This document shows positions 48,063 to 61,051 of a stretch of DNA of 64,000 nucleotides, in pieces (positions within the stretch are counted from its first letter, which is position 1; each line of letters begins with the position of its first letter). Made by a program: the position numbers and the translations under genes. Location of the stretch: positions 9,794,255-9,858,254 of the forward strand of contig CM051512.1 in assembly GCA_028015205.1 (NCBI GenBank), given 5' to 3'. The notes under the pieces are model-generated. The model was given only the letters and a program-made list of their open reading frames with translations. It was not told the origin of the DNA and did no database searches. This stretch comes from Mytilisepta virgata (lineage: Eukaryota > Mollusca > Bivalvia > Mytilida > Mytilidae).

Positions 48063-49799
48063 CTTCTGCCGTCTAGGATGTTTTTTTGTTACTTGACATA
48101 TCGAAAGGATTTTTGGCCCATGATTGCGTACAGTGATTACGATTTCACCATTGACCCTGTGTAACCGAACACCTTTTTTTATAGGAGTTATCTCCCCGCG
48201 TCCTCCTTTTCTTGTTATCTTTATTTCTCTGTAACCGTAAAAGATATCGACCTAAAATCTTTTGCAATGTCTTCAGTGTATCTGTGCGCAACTTTGTTCT
48301 ATTGGTCGGAAAGGATCTGACGACATTTCATAGGAGTTATTTCCCTTCAAACGACTTTCACTTTTGGTGTATCATACAAATTGTTATTTAGGGTTGAGAT
48401 ATCAACATAAAACTTTGTATTTAGGGTCCATGACCCCGAACAAGTAAAATGAGGTCAAGGTCAAAGGTCAAGGTCAAGTTCTAAATTTTGACTTTTGCTT
48501 GTTATCGCTTCTCCTCTGAAACGGTAAAAGATAGATGATAAAATGTAATGGAGAAAATGTTAAGGACGTTGAGACCTAGCTTTGTTACATTTGCATAAAA
48601 GTTGTATGACGTCATTTTATAGGCGTAATTGCCCCCAGAACGTTTAAATTTGCGGTTTTTCGTTTATTTCTCAACAATGGTACATGATAAAGGCATGGGG
48701 TCTTTTGTTCTGACATCAAGGATTGATAACCTTCAAATTGGCATCAAGGTCAAAGGTCAAGGTCAAGTTCTAAATTTTGACTTTTGCTTGTTATCGCTTC
48801 TCCTCTGAAATGGTAAAAGATAGCTGATAAAATGTAATGAAGAAAATGTTAAGGACGTTGAGACCTAGCTTTGGTACATTTGCATAAAAGTTGTATGACG
48901 TCATTTTATAGGCGTAATTGCCGTTAGAACGTTTAAATTTGCGGTTTTTCGTTTATTTCTCAACAATGGTACATGATAAAGGCATGGGGTCTTTTGTTTT
49001 GACATCAAGGATTGATAACCTTCAAATTTGCATCAAGGTCAAAGGTCAAGGTCAAGTTCTAAATTTTAACTTTTGCTTGTTATCGCTTCTTCTCTGAAAC
49101 GGTAAAAGATAGCTGATAAAATGTAATGGAGGAAATGTTTAGGACATTGATGCGCAACTTTGTTACATTTGAGTTAGAGCTGTATGACGTCATCTTTTGG
49201 GAGTAATTGCCCCCAGAACGTTCAAACTTAAGGTTTTTCATTTATAACTTGACGATGGTACATAATAATGGCATGGGGTCTTCTGCAATGAGTTCAGCAA
49301 CCAATGACCTAGAAAAAGGTCACAAGGTCAAAGGTCAAGGTCATGACCTAGATTACGTATTTTGCATTTTTTCACACTTTATAAGGTTTTTTTCAGATTT
49401 TTAAAGCAATTAAAGCTATTGAAAGCGTGAAATTCAGCCACTACTTTTGATGACGTCATTTCTGGCAACGTTATTATTTCTGTAGACATTTTTAGACGTT
49501 TTGGATATATTGGAATGTTAATTAACGTGACAATGTTACAACCCATGAAAACGTCTATAATTATCAATTTATTAGGTCTCATTAATGACGTTTTTGATGT
49601 TTATAGTGCAAAACAGTATAATTCATCACAAACATTTAGTTAATCAGAAATAAACATTTCTTAGTTATTCAAACTAGCAGTCCATATATTTTTTAACAAT
49701 TGTGAAATTACCTATCATATCAAACCAGACGTTTTATCAATAAATCTGCAATTGAGGTGGAAAGACCTTCAATTGTTCTCTGAACAATTGGTTTTTAAT
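48033..49799 (+). mobile_element. Large modular element, copy C
   Basis: Four modules with AGGTCA clusters near 48,451, 48,747, 49,037 and 49,322 and TGACGTCA near 48,607, 48,897, 49,187 and 49,450. It differs from A and B at scattered positions and lacks about 100 bases near its right end. Confidence 0.8.
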
Positions 49800-49899
49800 T
49801 TTTAGGTCTTTCCACTTTCCGTGGAAAGACCTTTTGCTTTTGTTCTGATTATTAGGTCTTTCCACTTTCCGTGGAAAGACCTTTTGCTTTTGTTCTGAT

Positions 49900-49930
<31 letters not shown>

Positions 49931-52093
49931 CTTCTGCCGTCTAGGATGTTTTTTTGTTACTTGACATATCGAAAGGATTTTTGGCCCATGATATCGTACA
50001 GTGATTGCGATTTCACCATTGACCCTGTGTAACCGAACACTTTTTTTTATAGGAGTTATCCCCCTGCGTCCTCCTTTTCTTGTTATCTTTATTTCTCTGT
50101 AACCGTAAAAGATATCGACCTAAAATCTTTTGCAATGTCTTCAGTGTATCTGTGCGCAACTTTGTTCCATTTAGTTGGAAAGGATCTGACGAATTTCATA
50201 GGAGTTATTTCCCTTCAAACGACTTTCACTTTTGGTGTATCATACAAATTGTTATTTAGAGTTGAGATATCAACATGAAACTTTGTATTTAGGGTCCATG
50301 ACCCCTAACAAAGAAAATGAGGTCAAGGTCAAAGGTCAAGGTCAAGTTCTAAATTTTGACTTTTGCTTGTTATCGCTTCTCCTCTGAAACGGTAAAAGAT
50401 AGCTGATAAAATGTAATGGAGAAAATGTTAAGGACGTTGAGACCTAGCTTTGTTACATTTGCATAAAAGTTGTATGACGTCATTTTATAGGCGTAATTGC
50501 CCCCAGAACGTTTAAATTTTCGGTTTTTCGTTAATTTCTCAACAATGGTACATGATAAAGGCATGGGGTCTTTTGTTCTGACATCAAGGATCGATGACCT
50601 TCAAATTGGCCTCAAGGTCAAAGGTCAAGGTGAAGTTCTAAATTTTGACTGTTGCTTGTTATCGCTTCTCCTCTGAAAAGGTAAAAGATAGCTTATAAAA
50701 TGTAATGGAGAAAATGTTAAGGACGTTGAGATCTAGCTTTGTTACGTTTGCATAAAAGTTGTATGACGTCATTTTATAGGCGTAATTTCCCCCAGAACGT
50801 TTAAATTTTCGGTTTTTCGTTTATTTCTCAACAATGGTACACGATAAAGGCATGGGGTCTTTTGTTCTGACATCAAGGATTGATAACCTTCAAATTGGCA
50901 TCAAGGTCAAAGGTCAAGGTCAAGTTCTAAATTTTGACTTTTGCTTGTTATCGCTTCTCCTCTTAAACGGTAAAAGATAGCTGATAAATTGTAATGAAGA
51001 ACATGTTAAGGACGTTGAGACCTAGCTTTGTTACATTTGCATAAAAGTTGTATGACGTCATTTTATAGGCGTAATTTCCCCTAAAACGTTTAATTTTTCG
51101 GTTTTTCGTTTAATTCTCAACAATGGTACATGATAAAGGCATGGAGTCTTTTGTTTTAACATCAAGGATTGATAACCTTCAAATTGGCATCAAGGTCAAA
51201 GGTCAAGGTCAAGTTCTATTATTTGACATTTGCTTGTTATCACTACTTCTCTGAAATGGTTGTGGATAGCCAAGGAAATGTAATGGTGGAAATGTTTAGG
51301 ACATTTATGCGCAACTTTGTTACATTTGAGTTAAAGTTGTATGACGTCATATTTTGGGAGTAATTGCGCCTAGAACGTTCAAACTTAAGGTTTTTCGTTT
51401 ATATCTTGACGATGGTACATAATAATGGCATAGGGTCTTCTGTAATGACCTCAGCGACCAATGACCTTGAAAAAGGTCACAAGGTCAAAGGTCAAGGTCA
51501 TGACCTATATTACGTATTTTGCATTTTTTCATACTTTATAAGGTTTTTTTCAGATTTTTAAAGCAATTAAAGTTATTGAAAGCGTGAAATTCAGGCACTG
51601 CTTTTGATGACGTCATTTCTGGCAACGTTATTATTTCTGTAGACGTTTTTAGACGTTTTGAATATATTGGAATGTTAATTAACGTGACAATGTTACAGTC
51701 CATGAAAACGTCTAGAATAGTCAATTTATAAAGTCACATTAATGACGTTTTTGTTGTTTATAGTGCAAAACAGTATAATTCATCACAAACATTTAGTTAA
51801 CCAGAAATAAACATTTTTCATAGTTATTCAAACTAGCAGTCCATATATTTTTTTAACAATTGTGAAATTACCTATCATATCAAACCAGAAGTGATATTTG
51901 TAATACGGGAAGTAACATAATACCTCCCTTATTTCAATCAAAAGTACATAGAACCATATATTTTTGCAATCGCTGAAAGCTTAGCTATGCTCTAAAACCA
52001 ACAATTACATTTTAAACCTCATTTTTGTTATCAACAAATCTGCAATCGAGGTGGAAAGACCTTCAATTGTTCTCTGAACAATTGGTTTTTAAT
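49800..52093 (+). mobile_element. Large modular element, copy D (five modules)
   Basis: Begins with two 50-bp hairpin units. It has five half-site modules (near 50,321, 50,613, 50,906, 51,200, 51,480) and so is one module longer than the others. It ends with the same CAATTGTTC hairpin and TTTTTAAT. Confidence 0.8.
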
Positions 52094-52909
52094 ATTGTAA
52101 ATACAATTCTTCTTAGAAAGTTCGGTAAAAATCCACGCGGGACCCCATAGGAAATGTTATCGTATCTCCTCAAAAAGTACAAATCGTACAGGGCTGATAT
52201 TTGGCAGACAGCTAGGGGATATCCAGGGCTTTGTTTATGAGAAAAAATTATGACCCTAACTCCAACCAATTTCCTGAAAATAGCGTTCGCGCAGTGCAGT
52301 AATAGAAAGCTATTTTCCGCCATAAAACACAAGATTCGTCCAAATTTTACCAATTTATTGCATCCGAATGTCAAAATTTCGCGTCAAATTAACAGTACTT
52401 TATTCACGAAAATGTCGTCTGCTCAACATGGCACCGGAAATCTAAATAAATAAATCGTGAGATCAAATTTCTACATGAATCTTCATTCTGACATAAGTAA
52501 ATGTGTACACGTACACTCCGTTTTCTATTTATGACTATTTCCACATCAAACAGCAAAATGCATTATCCTGTGCCATGTTCATCCGACGACGTCCCCTCTC
52601 GAAAAGAAAGAAATAAACTAAGTCCAGACATATATCAATGGACGTCACGTGACATACACAACGTCATCCAATCCAGCGTCCCTGAAATAGAAGTAAACAT
52701 TATAGTAGAAATGTACTTTTACTGTCACTTGTGTATCTAGAGAAATAAAAATACAATGCCCCCCCCCCCTTACATGTATTCAGCAATCCTAGGAAAACTT
52801 GCTATCTACAAATAAAAAAATAATTAATAAACAAACAAACAAACAAAAGAAGGCCCGTCCCGCCTTCAGAAAAGAGATATTGCTACTTCATTATTTTTTT
52901 TTCTTTCTT

Positions 52910-52940
<31 letters not shown>

Positions 52941-53195
52941 GACAATTACTATTTGGAAAAATACATTAAAAATTTAAGAGATTTCAAGAGAAAACAGAAG
53001 TAGCAATATCTCTTTACTGAAGACGGGACGGGCCTTTTTTTTTTCTTTTTTTTGGGGGGGGGGTCTATTTTCTTTATTTCCCAAGAGTTATGCCCCTTGC
53101 CAAAAATAGAGGGGCAGGGCCTCTTTATTGCAAAACTGGAAACGTGAATAAGGAAAGACCTTATCATTTGTGCTAGGCACAAATGACCTTTTAAT
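52091..53195. mobile_element. Foldback-bearing element within the array, copy 1
   Basis: Starts TTAATATTGTAAATACAATT (a short hairpin) and ends with hairpin ATTTGTGC/GCACAAAT followed by GACCTTTTAAT. It holds a foldback at 52,850-53,036: AAGGCCCGTCCCGCCTTCAG and its near complement, around a poly-T tract. Two short ORFs at 52,250-52,453 and 52,501-52,740 have no recognised domain. Repeated almost exactly at 53,382-54,494. Confidence 0.8.
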
Positions 53196-53381
53196 GGGTA
53201 AATACAGCCTCCCCCCCCCCCCCCCCCCCCCTCCCTTTTCAATTTGATTTTTACTGAATTTACATGTAAATGCATATAAAGTACATGTACATGCATTTAA
53301 AACCTTAATGCACGTGCAAATTACAAGCCAATTAAGACGACCAGAATCACCTGTGTGATTTAAATCTACTCGATTGCCATT
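53196..53381. other. Spacer between the two foldback-bearing copies
   Basis: A poly-C run, then AT-rich text with ATGTACATGCATTT-type palindromes. No gene. Confidence 0.5.
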
Positions 53382-54205
53382 AATATTGTAAATACAATTC
53401 TTCTTAGAAAGTTCGGTAAAAATCCACGCGGGACCCCATAGGAAATGTTATCGTATCTCCTCAAAAAGTACAAATCGTACAGGGCTGATATTTGGCAGAC
53501 AGCTAGGGGATATCCAGGGCTTTGTTTATGAGAAAAAATTATGACCCTAACTCCAACCAATTTCCTGAAAATAGCGTTCGCGCAGTGCAGTAATAGAAAG
53601 CTATTTTCCGCCATAAAACACAAGATTCGTCCAAATTTTACCAATTTATTGCATCCGAATGTCAAAATTTCGCGTCAAATTAACAGTACTTTATTCACGA
53701 AAATGTCGTCTGCTCAACATGGCACCGGAAATCTAAATAAATAAATCGTGAGATCAAATTTCTACATGAATCTTCATTCTGACATAAGTAAATGTGTACA
53801 CGTACACTCCGTTTTCTATTTATGACTATTTCCACATCAAACAGCAAAATGCATTATCCTGTGCCATGTTCATCCGACGACGTCCCCTCTCGAAAAGAAA
53901 GAAATAAACTAAGTCCAGACATATATCAATGGACGTCACGTGACATACACAACGTCATCCAATCCAGCGTCCCTGAAATAGAAGTAAACATTATAGTAGA
54001 AATGTACTTTTACTGTCACTTGTGTATCTAGAGAAATAAAAATACAATGCCCCCCCCCCCCCCCCTTACATGTATTCAGCAATCCTAGGAAAACTTGCTA
54101 TCTACAAATAAAAAAATAATTAATAAACAAACAAACAAACAAAAGAAGGCCCGTCCCGCCTTCAGAAAAGAGATATTGCTACTTCATTATTTTTTTTTCT
54201 TTCTT

Positions 54206-54236
<31 letters not shown>

Positions 54237-54491
54237 GACAATTACTATTTGGAAAAATACATTAAAAATTTAAGAGATTTCAAGAGAAAACAGAAGTAGC
54301 AATATCTCTTTACTGAAGACGGGACGGGCCTTTTTTTTTTCTTTTTTTTGGGGGGGGGGGGGTCTATTTTCTTTATTTCCCAAGAGTTATGCCCCTTGCC
54401 AAAAATAGAGGGGCAGGGCCTCTTTATTGCAAAACTGGAAACGTGAATAAGGAAAGACCTTATCATTTGTGCTAGGCACAAATGACCTTTT

Positions 54492-54494
<3 letters not shown>
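53382..54494. mobile_element. Foldback-bearing element, copy 2
   Basis: Same as 52,091-53,195 at an offset of 1,291. The differences I see are homopolymer lengths (poly-C, poly-T, poly-G). Both ORFs are conserved exactly, as expected for a recent duplication. Confidence 0.85.
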
Positions 54495-54528
<34 letters not shown>

Positions 54529-56393
54529 CTTCTGCCGTCTAGGATGTTTTTTTGTTACTTGACATATCGAAAGGATTTTTGGCCCATGGTATCGTACGGT
54601 GATTGCGATTTCACCATTGACCCTGTGTAACCGAACACTTTTTTTTATAGGAGTTATCTCCCCGCGTCCTCCTTTTCTTGTTATCGCTATATCTCTAAAA
54701 CCGTAAAAGATATCGACCCAAAATCTTTTGCAATGTCTTCAGTGTATCTGTGCGCAACTTTGTTCAATTTGGTCGGAAGGGATCTGACGACATTTCATAG
54801 GAGTTATTTCCCTTCAAACGACTTTCACTTTTGGTGTATCATACAAATTGTTATTTAGAGTTGAGGTATCAACATGAAACTTTGTATTTAGGGTCCATGA
54901 CCCCTAACAAGTAAAATGAGGTCAAGGTCAAAGGTCAAGGTCAAGTTCTAAATTTTGACTTTTGCTTGTTATCGCTTCTCCTCTGAAACGGTAAAAGATA
55001 GCTGATAAAATGTAATGGAGAAAATGTTAAGGACGTTGAGACCTTGATTTGTTACATTTGCATAAAAGTTGTATGACGTCATTTTATAGGCGTAATTGCC
55101 GTTAGAACGTTTAAATTTGCGGTTTTTCGTTTATTTCTCAACAATGGTACATGATAAAGGCACGGGGTCTTTTGTTTTGACATCAAGGATTGATAACCTT
55201 CAAATTGGCATCAAGGTCAAAGGTCAAGGTCAAGTTCTAAATTTTGACTTTTGCTTGTTATCGCTTCTCCTCTGAAACGGTAAAAGATAGCTGATAAAAT
55301 GTAAAGGAGAAAATGTTAAGGACGTTGAGACCTAGCTTTGTTACATTTGAGAAAAAGTTGTATGACGTCATTTTATAGGCGTAATTGCCCCTAGAACGTT
55401 TAAATTTTCGTTTTTCGTTTATTTCTCAACAATGGTACATGATAAAGGCATGGGGTCTTTTGTTTTAACATCAGGGATTGATAACCTTCAAATTGGCATC
55501 AAGGTCAAAGGTCAAGGTCAAGTTCTATTATTTGACATTTGCTTGTTATCACTACTCCTCTGAAATGGTTGTAGATAGCCAAGGAAATGTAATGGTGGAA
55601 ATGTTTAGGACATTGATGCGCAACTTTGTTACATTTGAGTTAAAGTTGTATGACGTCATCTTTTGAGAGTAATTGCGCCTAGAACGTTCAAACTTAAGGT
55701 TTTTCGTTGATAACTTGACAATGGTACATAATAATGGCATGGGGTCTTCTAAAATGACCTCAACGACCAATGACCTTGAAAAATGTCACAAGGTCAAAGG
55801 TCAAGGTCATGACCTATATTATGTATTTTGCATTTTTTCACACTTTATAAGTTTTTTTCAGATTTTTAAAGCAATTAAAGGTATTGAAAGCGTGAAATTC
55901 AGGCACTACTTTTGATGACGTCATTTCTGGCAACGTTATTATTTCTGTAGACGTTTTTAGACGTTTTGGATATATTGGAATGTTAATTAATGTGACAATG
56001 TTACAACCCATGAAAACGTCTAGAATTGTCAATTTATAAGGTCACATTAATGACGTTTTTGATGTTTATAGTGCAAAACAGTAAAATTCATCACAAACAT
56101 TTAGTTAACCAGAAATAAACATTTTTCTTTGTTATTCAAACTGGCAGTCCATATATTTTTTTAACATTTGTGAAATTACCTATCATATCAAACCAGAAGT
56201 GATATTTGTAATACGGGAAGTAGCATAATACCTCCCTTATTTCAGTACATAGAACCATATATCCTTGAAATCACTGGAAAGTTTAGCTATGCTCTAAAAC
56301 CAACAATTACATTTTAAACCTCATTTTTTTATCATTCAATCTGCAATTGAGGTGGAAAGACCTTCAATTGTTCTCTGAACAATTGGTTTTTAA
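54495..56393 (+). mobile_element. Large modular element, copy E
   Basis: Four modules (AGGTCA clusters near 54,919, 55,211, 55,500, 55,790; TGACGTCA near 55,075, 55,364, 55,651, 55,914). Shares private changes with copy F, such as GCCGTTAGAACG and TCGCTATATCTCTAAAAC. Confidence 0.8.
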
Positions 56394-58269
56394 TTTTTTT
56401 TTTTTTCTTCTGCCGTCTAGGATGTTTTTTTTGTTACTTGACATATCGAAAGGATTTTTGGCCCATGATATCGTACAGTGATTGCGATTTCACCATTGAC
56501 CCTGTGTAACCGAACACTTTTTTTTATAGGAGTTATCTCCCGGCGTCCTCCTTTTCTTGTTATCGCTATATCTCTAAAACTGTAAAAGATATCGACCCAA
56601 AATCTCTTGCAATGTCTTCAGTGTATCAGTGCGAAACTTTGTTCAATTTGGTCGGAAGGGATCTGACATTTCATAGGAGTTATTTCCCCTCAAACGACTT
56701 TCACTTTTGGTGTATCATACAAATTGTTATTTAGAGTTGAGATATCAACATGAAACTTTGTATTTAGGGTCCATGACCCCTAACAAGTAAAATGAGGTCA
56801 AGGTCAAAGGTCAAGGTCAAGTTCTAAATTTTGACTTTTGCTTGTTATCGCTTCTCCTCTGAAACGGTAAAAGATAGCTGATAAAATGTAATGGAGAAAA
56901 TGTTAAGGACGTTGAGACCTAGATTTGTTACATTTGCATAAAAGTTGTATGACGTCATTTTATAGGCGTAATTGCCGTTAGAACGTTTAAATTTGCGGTT
57001 TTTCGTTTATTTCTCAACAATGGTACATGATAAAGGCATGGGGTCTTTTGTTTTGACATCAAGGATTGATAACCTTCAAATTGGCATCAAGGTCAAAGGT
57101 CAAGGTCAAGTTCTTAATTTTGACTTTTGCTTGTTATCGCTTCTCCTCTGAAACGGTAAAAGATAGCTGATAAAATGTAAAGGAGAAAATGTTAATGACG
57201 TTGAGATCTAGCTTTGTTACATTTGAGAAAAAGTTGTATGACGTCATTTTATAGGCGTAATTGCCCCTAGAACGTTTAAATTTTCGTTTTTCGTTTATTT
57301 CTAAACAGTGGTACATGATAAAGGCATGGGGTCTTTTGTTTTAACATCAGGGATTGATAACCTTCAAATTGGCATCAAGGTCAAAGGTCAAGGTCAAGTT
57401 CTATTATTTGACATTTGCTTGTTATCACTACTCCTCTGAAATGGTTGTAGATAGGCAAGGAAATGTAATGGTGGAAATGTTTAGAACATTGATGCGCAAC
57501 TTTGTTACATTTGAGTTAAAGTTGTATGACGTCATCTTTTGAGAGTAATTGCACCTAGAACGTTCAAACTTAAGGTTTTTCGTTTATAACTTGACAATGG
57601 TACATAATAATGGCATGGGGTCTTCTAAAATGACCTCAACGGCCAATGACCTTGAAAAATGTCACAAGGTCAAAGGTCAAGGTCATGACCTATATTACGT
57701 ATTTTGCATTTTTTCACACTTTATAAGTTTTTTTCAGATTTTTAAAGCAATTAAAGGTATTGAAAGCGTGAAATTCAGGCACTACTTTTGATGACGTCAT
57801 TTCTGGCAATGTTATTATTTCTGTAGACGTTTTTAGACGTTTTGGATATATTGGAATGTTAATTAATGTGACAATGTTACAACCCATGAAAACGTCTAGA
57901 ATTGTCAATTTATAAGGTCACATTAATGACGTTTTTGATGTTTATAGTGCAAAACAGTATAATTCATCAAACATTTAGTTAACCAGAAATAAACATTTTT
58001 CTTAGTTATTCAAACTAGCAGTCCATATATTTTTTTAACAATTGTAAAATTACCTATCATATCAAACCAGAAGTGATATTTGTAATACGGTAAGTAGCAT
58101 AATACCTCCCTTATTTCAGTACATAGAACCATATATCCTTGAAATCACTGAAAGTTTAGCTATGCTCTAAAACCAACAATTACATTTTAAACCTCATTTT
58201 TTTTTATCAACAAATCTGCAATTGAGGTGGAAAGACCTTCAATTGTTCTCTGAACAATTGGTTTTTAAT
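56394..58269 (+). mobile_element. Large modular element, copy F
   Basis: Four modules (AGGTCA clusters near 56,795, 57,090, 57,378, 57,667; TGACGTCA near 56,949, 57,239, 57,527, 57,790). It ends with the CAATTGTTC hairpin and TTTTTAAT at 58,269, the right edge of the array. Confidence 0.8.
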
Positions 58270-58834
58270 CTGTTATTGTTTTCTGAAGCACCACTAACGT
58301 ATCTTTAAGAAACAAACAACATGTTTTTCACATTTTCCCTGTTGATAGTAAAAAAATTCTCACAAATGTGGTAACAGGATAGACAAAATTGTGCACCATC
58401 AGTCGAAAATGTGTTAATAATATTTTTATTTTATGTCATTAAGATTGCATATTTGAGTATTTTGTTCAAGAAGTATCATATATTTTGCAAGTTTAATAAA
58501 TATGATGATTCAAGCAAATTGTTTTTTCTCAATTTTGCAATGTTAAAAATGCACTTTTTTTGAAAATGACCCATATAATGACGTCGTTAAAGCTTGTGTG
58601 AATCTTTACTATACCAATACAATATCCATATTTTACCACTTATGTAACTGAAAGCGTTTGAATCAAGTCATATTAGAATATGTGTTTACGTATTTGTTTC
58701 GTTTTGGAATTTCATTGTAAAATATTAGGGCAAATTTTGACTGTAGGCTTAAGATTTATTTCTTCGTTCTTGTTTGTTATTTAAACCAAATACTCAGATT
58801 ATTACCCTATCGGCTTTCCATACTTTAACGTGGA

Positions 58835-58840
58835 TATAAA
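58835..58840 (+). promoter_or_regulatory. TATA box of the ADI1 gene
   Basis: TATAAA within GGATATAAATAG, 92 bases before the start codon. This would leave a 5' UTR of about 60 bases. Confidence 0.55.
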
Positions 58841-58926
58841 TAGTTGTTTTTCAACCGATAAGTCTGCGGTCAAATTTAAGTGTGTCATATTGGCCTAGTC
58901 TGCGGACAGACAGGCCAGCGTACAGA

Positions 58927-61051
58927 ATGGTGCAAGTGTGGTTGATGGACTCCTCCGAGGAGGATCAGAGGGCACCTCATCACAGGGCCCCTCCACAATA
59001 TTTGACAATTGAAGACCTGAAAAGACTTGGCGTGTTGTATTGGCAGGTAAATATCAAACGATTGGTTATGAATTTACTAAATCTTTTCCGTATTTTCCTA
59101 ATTTTTTATTTATTTTTGAAATATTTAGAACTTATAACAATATTTTGTTAGTATTTTTGAGATCAACCATATTTGATTTTAGATGGAAAAGGGAGTGGGG
59201 GGGGTGTTCAAAGACACCAGTAAATATTGACGGTCATTCAAATGATTTTAATTCATTTTGATCAATTTTAATGTAAACACGTACAGTTCATTATTTCGTT
59301 TATGTGTTTACCTGCTTTTTTGTGTGTCACAGACATTTGTAAATCTGTTTCGTAACACTTAATTAAAAATGATGATACGATACGCCGTTTGCTGAAAGTG
59401 GTTTGATTATTTGACACGGGGCATCGGAGAAATGTGGTCGGGACAAATTTCTGACTGTGCACAACACAGAATAAAGAAATGTGAACACAACTCAGTTTTG
59501 ATGTACAAGGGAAGCTTTTAGTGAATTGTGCTATCCCTAAAATAAAATCTGCTTTCCTGCTGTGTAGCCCAGATTAACAATACAGGTCAGCTAAAAATGT
59601 AAAACAGAGAAAATATTGTTGGCCCTTACTCCTTTTCAAATTATAGTAAACATAATTTATGTATTACGAGTTGAGCAAAACTCTTTTGAAAGAAATGTAT
59701 TTTTGGTTTACTAGTATCTAGGATCCTTATCATTCCCAACCTTTCTGAAAAATGGAGCAGGGGATTGGGTGGTTCTCCAACCGCTCACTCAAACTAATTT
59801 GTTGCTTGATTCCAGGTCCCAACTGACAGGCCGGAAGAACTGAACAAAATCAGAAACGACAGAGGGTATAATTACGAAGACCTAATCGAGTGCAGCCGCG
59901 AAAAATTACCGAACTACGATGAAAAGGTGAGACGGGTTTTAAACCATTGAGACCATCCTCCCAAACTGAAGCTTTGTACATTAGCTTCCAAGTTTTTGGC
60001 ATTGAACATCTCTGAAAAGGAATAATTTGTTGGAAGAGTGCAAGTTAAGAGTCGAAACTGGTTAGAGAAAGATGTTAAATATATTTGTAATCATCCATAT
60101 AAAGAGGTGAATTTCATTTCAAGAGAAACATATAACAAATTTAATATATGAGAAAATACTTTTTCAGCTGAAGCATTTTTTCACTGAACATCTCCATTCT
60201 GATGAAGAAATTCGTTATGTTTTGGAAGGAAGTGGATACTTCGACGTTCGGAACAAGTCTGACGAATGGGTTAGGATACTGGTGGAACCTGGGGATTTAA
60301 TCATACTTCCGGCTGGAATCTACCATAGATTTACTTTGGATCATAATGTAAGCTTTATTTATTTAATGATGCGCCCCTGGCTTGAGTAGTGCCATATTAC
60401 TGATGTGGTATACTTATACAGTGCCGAGAAATAACTGTATTCTCTTTGTTCGGTAGTCTCCCTGCATCTGTATTTTTTTTCAAACCGGAAGCGCGTTTAT
60501 TAGAGCGCTGCCTTTATCTCAAGGCTGATATTTCAAACCAAGTTGATACTATCGGAGGAATTTTTAACAGCACTTGTAGATTTAAGTTTTGAGGCAGTTT
60601 GTAGGATAGTAACAATTTAAATTTAATGTTTGCAGGGTTTATTGATATTTATTAAATATCTATGACGGTATCGTGACCGCTGTGGTGTTTAATCGTACTG
60701 CAAAAAAATAATTTTATATGCCATTGAAAACAGAAACCTGAAATTACGTTATTAGTATTGCTGAACAATGATTGTATATCCGTCGGTTTCGTAATTTGAG
60801 TAATTGCTCTTAGGCCAGGCTTAGGTATATTTCGTAATAGCCAGTTTGTCAGGGCTAGTATTGTACAGGCGCTCCGGTGGATTTTTTTTCTCAGTGATGC
60901 ACACTTCGTATTAATTTTTATATATTTACAGAACTACATCAAAGCCAGAAGATTTTTTGTCGGAGAACCGGTATGGACTCCCATTAACCGACCAGCAGAC
61001 GAACACCCAGCTCGTAAGGACTACGTTAACGCCGTGAAGAATGAAGCGTAA
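58927..61051 (+). CDS. ADI1: Acireductone dioxygenase, four exons
   Basis: Converts acireductone to the 2-keto acid of methionine plus formate (Fe form) in the methionine salvage pathway; cytosolic and nuclear in animals. Exons 58,927-59,046, 59,816-59,926, 60,168-60,347 and 60,932-61,051 are all in phase 0 with GT-AG introns and encode 176 aa (human about 179). The start MVQVWLMD matches the family's MVQAWYMD, so the in-frame ATG 45 bases upstream is not preferred. Cupin metal ligands are complete: EHLHSDEE gives His85, His87 and Glu91, and PAGIYHRF gives His130. RRLGVLYW-like [20 protein letters not shown] and FVGEPVW are further family blocks. No truncation. A clear poly-A signal was not found near the stop. 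Confidence 0.96.

Larger units (their letters stand above)
42755..58591. mobile_element. Older element with inverted ends, split by the repeat array
   Basis: GTTAAACAACG, then TTATATGGGTCATTTTCAAA at 42,755-42,790, is mirrored by TTTGAAAATGACCCATATAA, then ACGTCGTTAA at 58,555-58,591. The internal parts next to both ends carry the same phrases: CTATCCTGTTACTGTCTATC and GTAACAGGATAGACA at 43,500-43,800, and GTAACAGGATAGACAAAATT at 58,370. This suggests one element of about 1.6 kb into which the 44.0-58.3 kb array was inserted. Confidence 0.65.

Noticed and set aside
52063..52374. 103-codon minus-strand ORF, repeated at 53,366-53,665
   Set aside because: It crosses the border between two elements, and no domain is recognised.
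44346..57908. Repeated ORFs of 60-80 codons such as those at 45,208, 47,107, 51,169 and 55,478
   Set aside because: They recur only because the elements recur; frames overlap on both strands, codons follow the repeat, and there is no domain.
58882..58926. Upstream in-frame ATG for ADI1
   Set aside because: The family start MVQxW is at 58,927, and the extra 15 residues have no counterpart.
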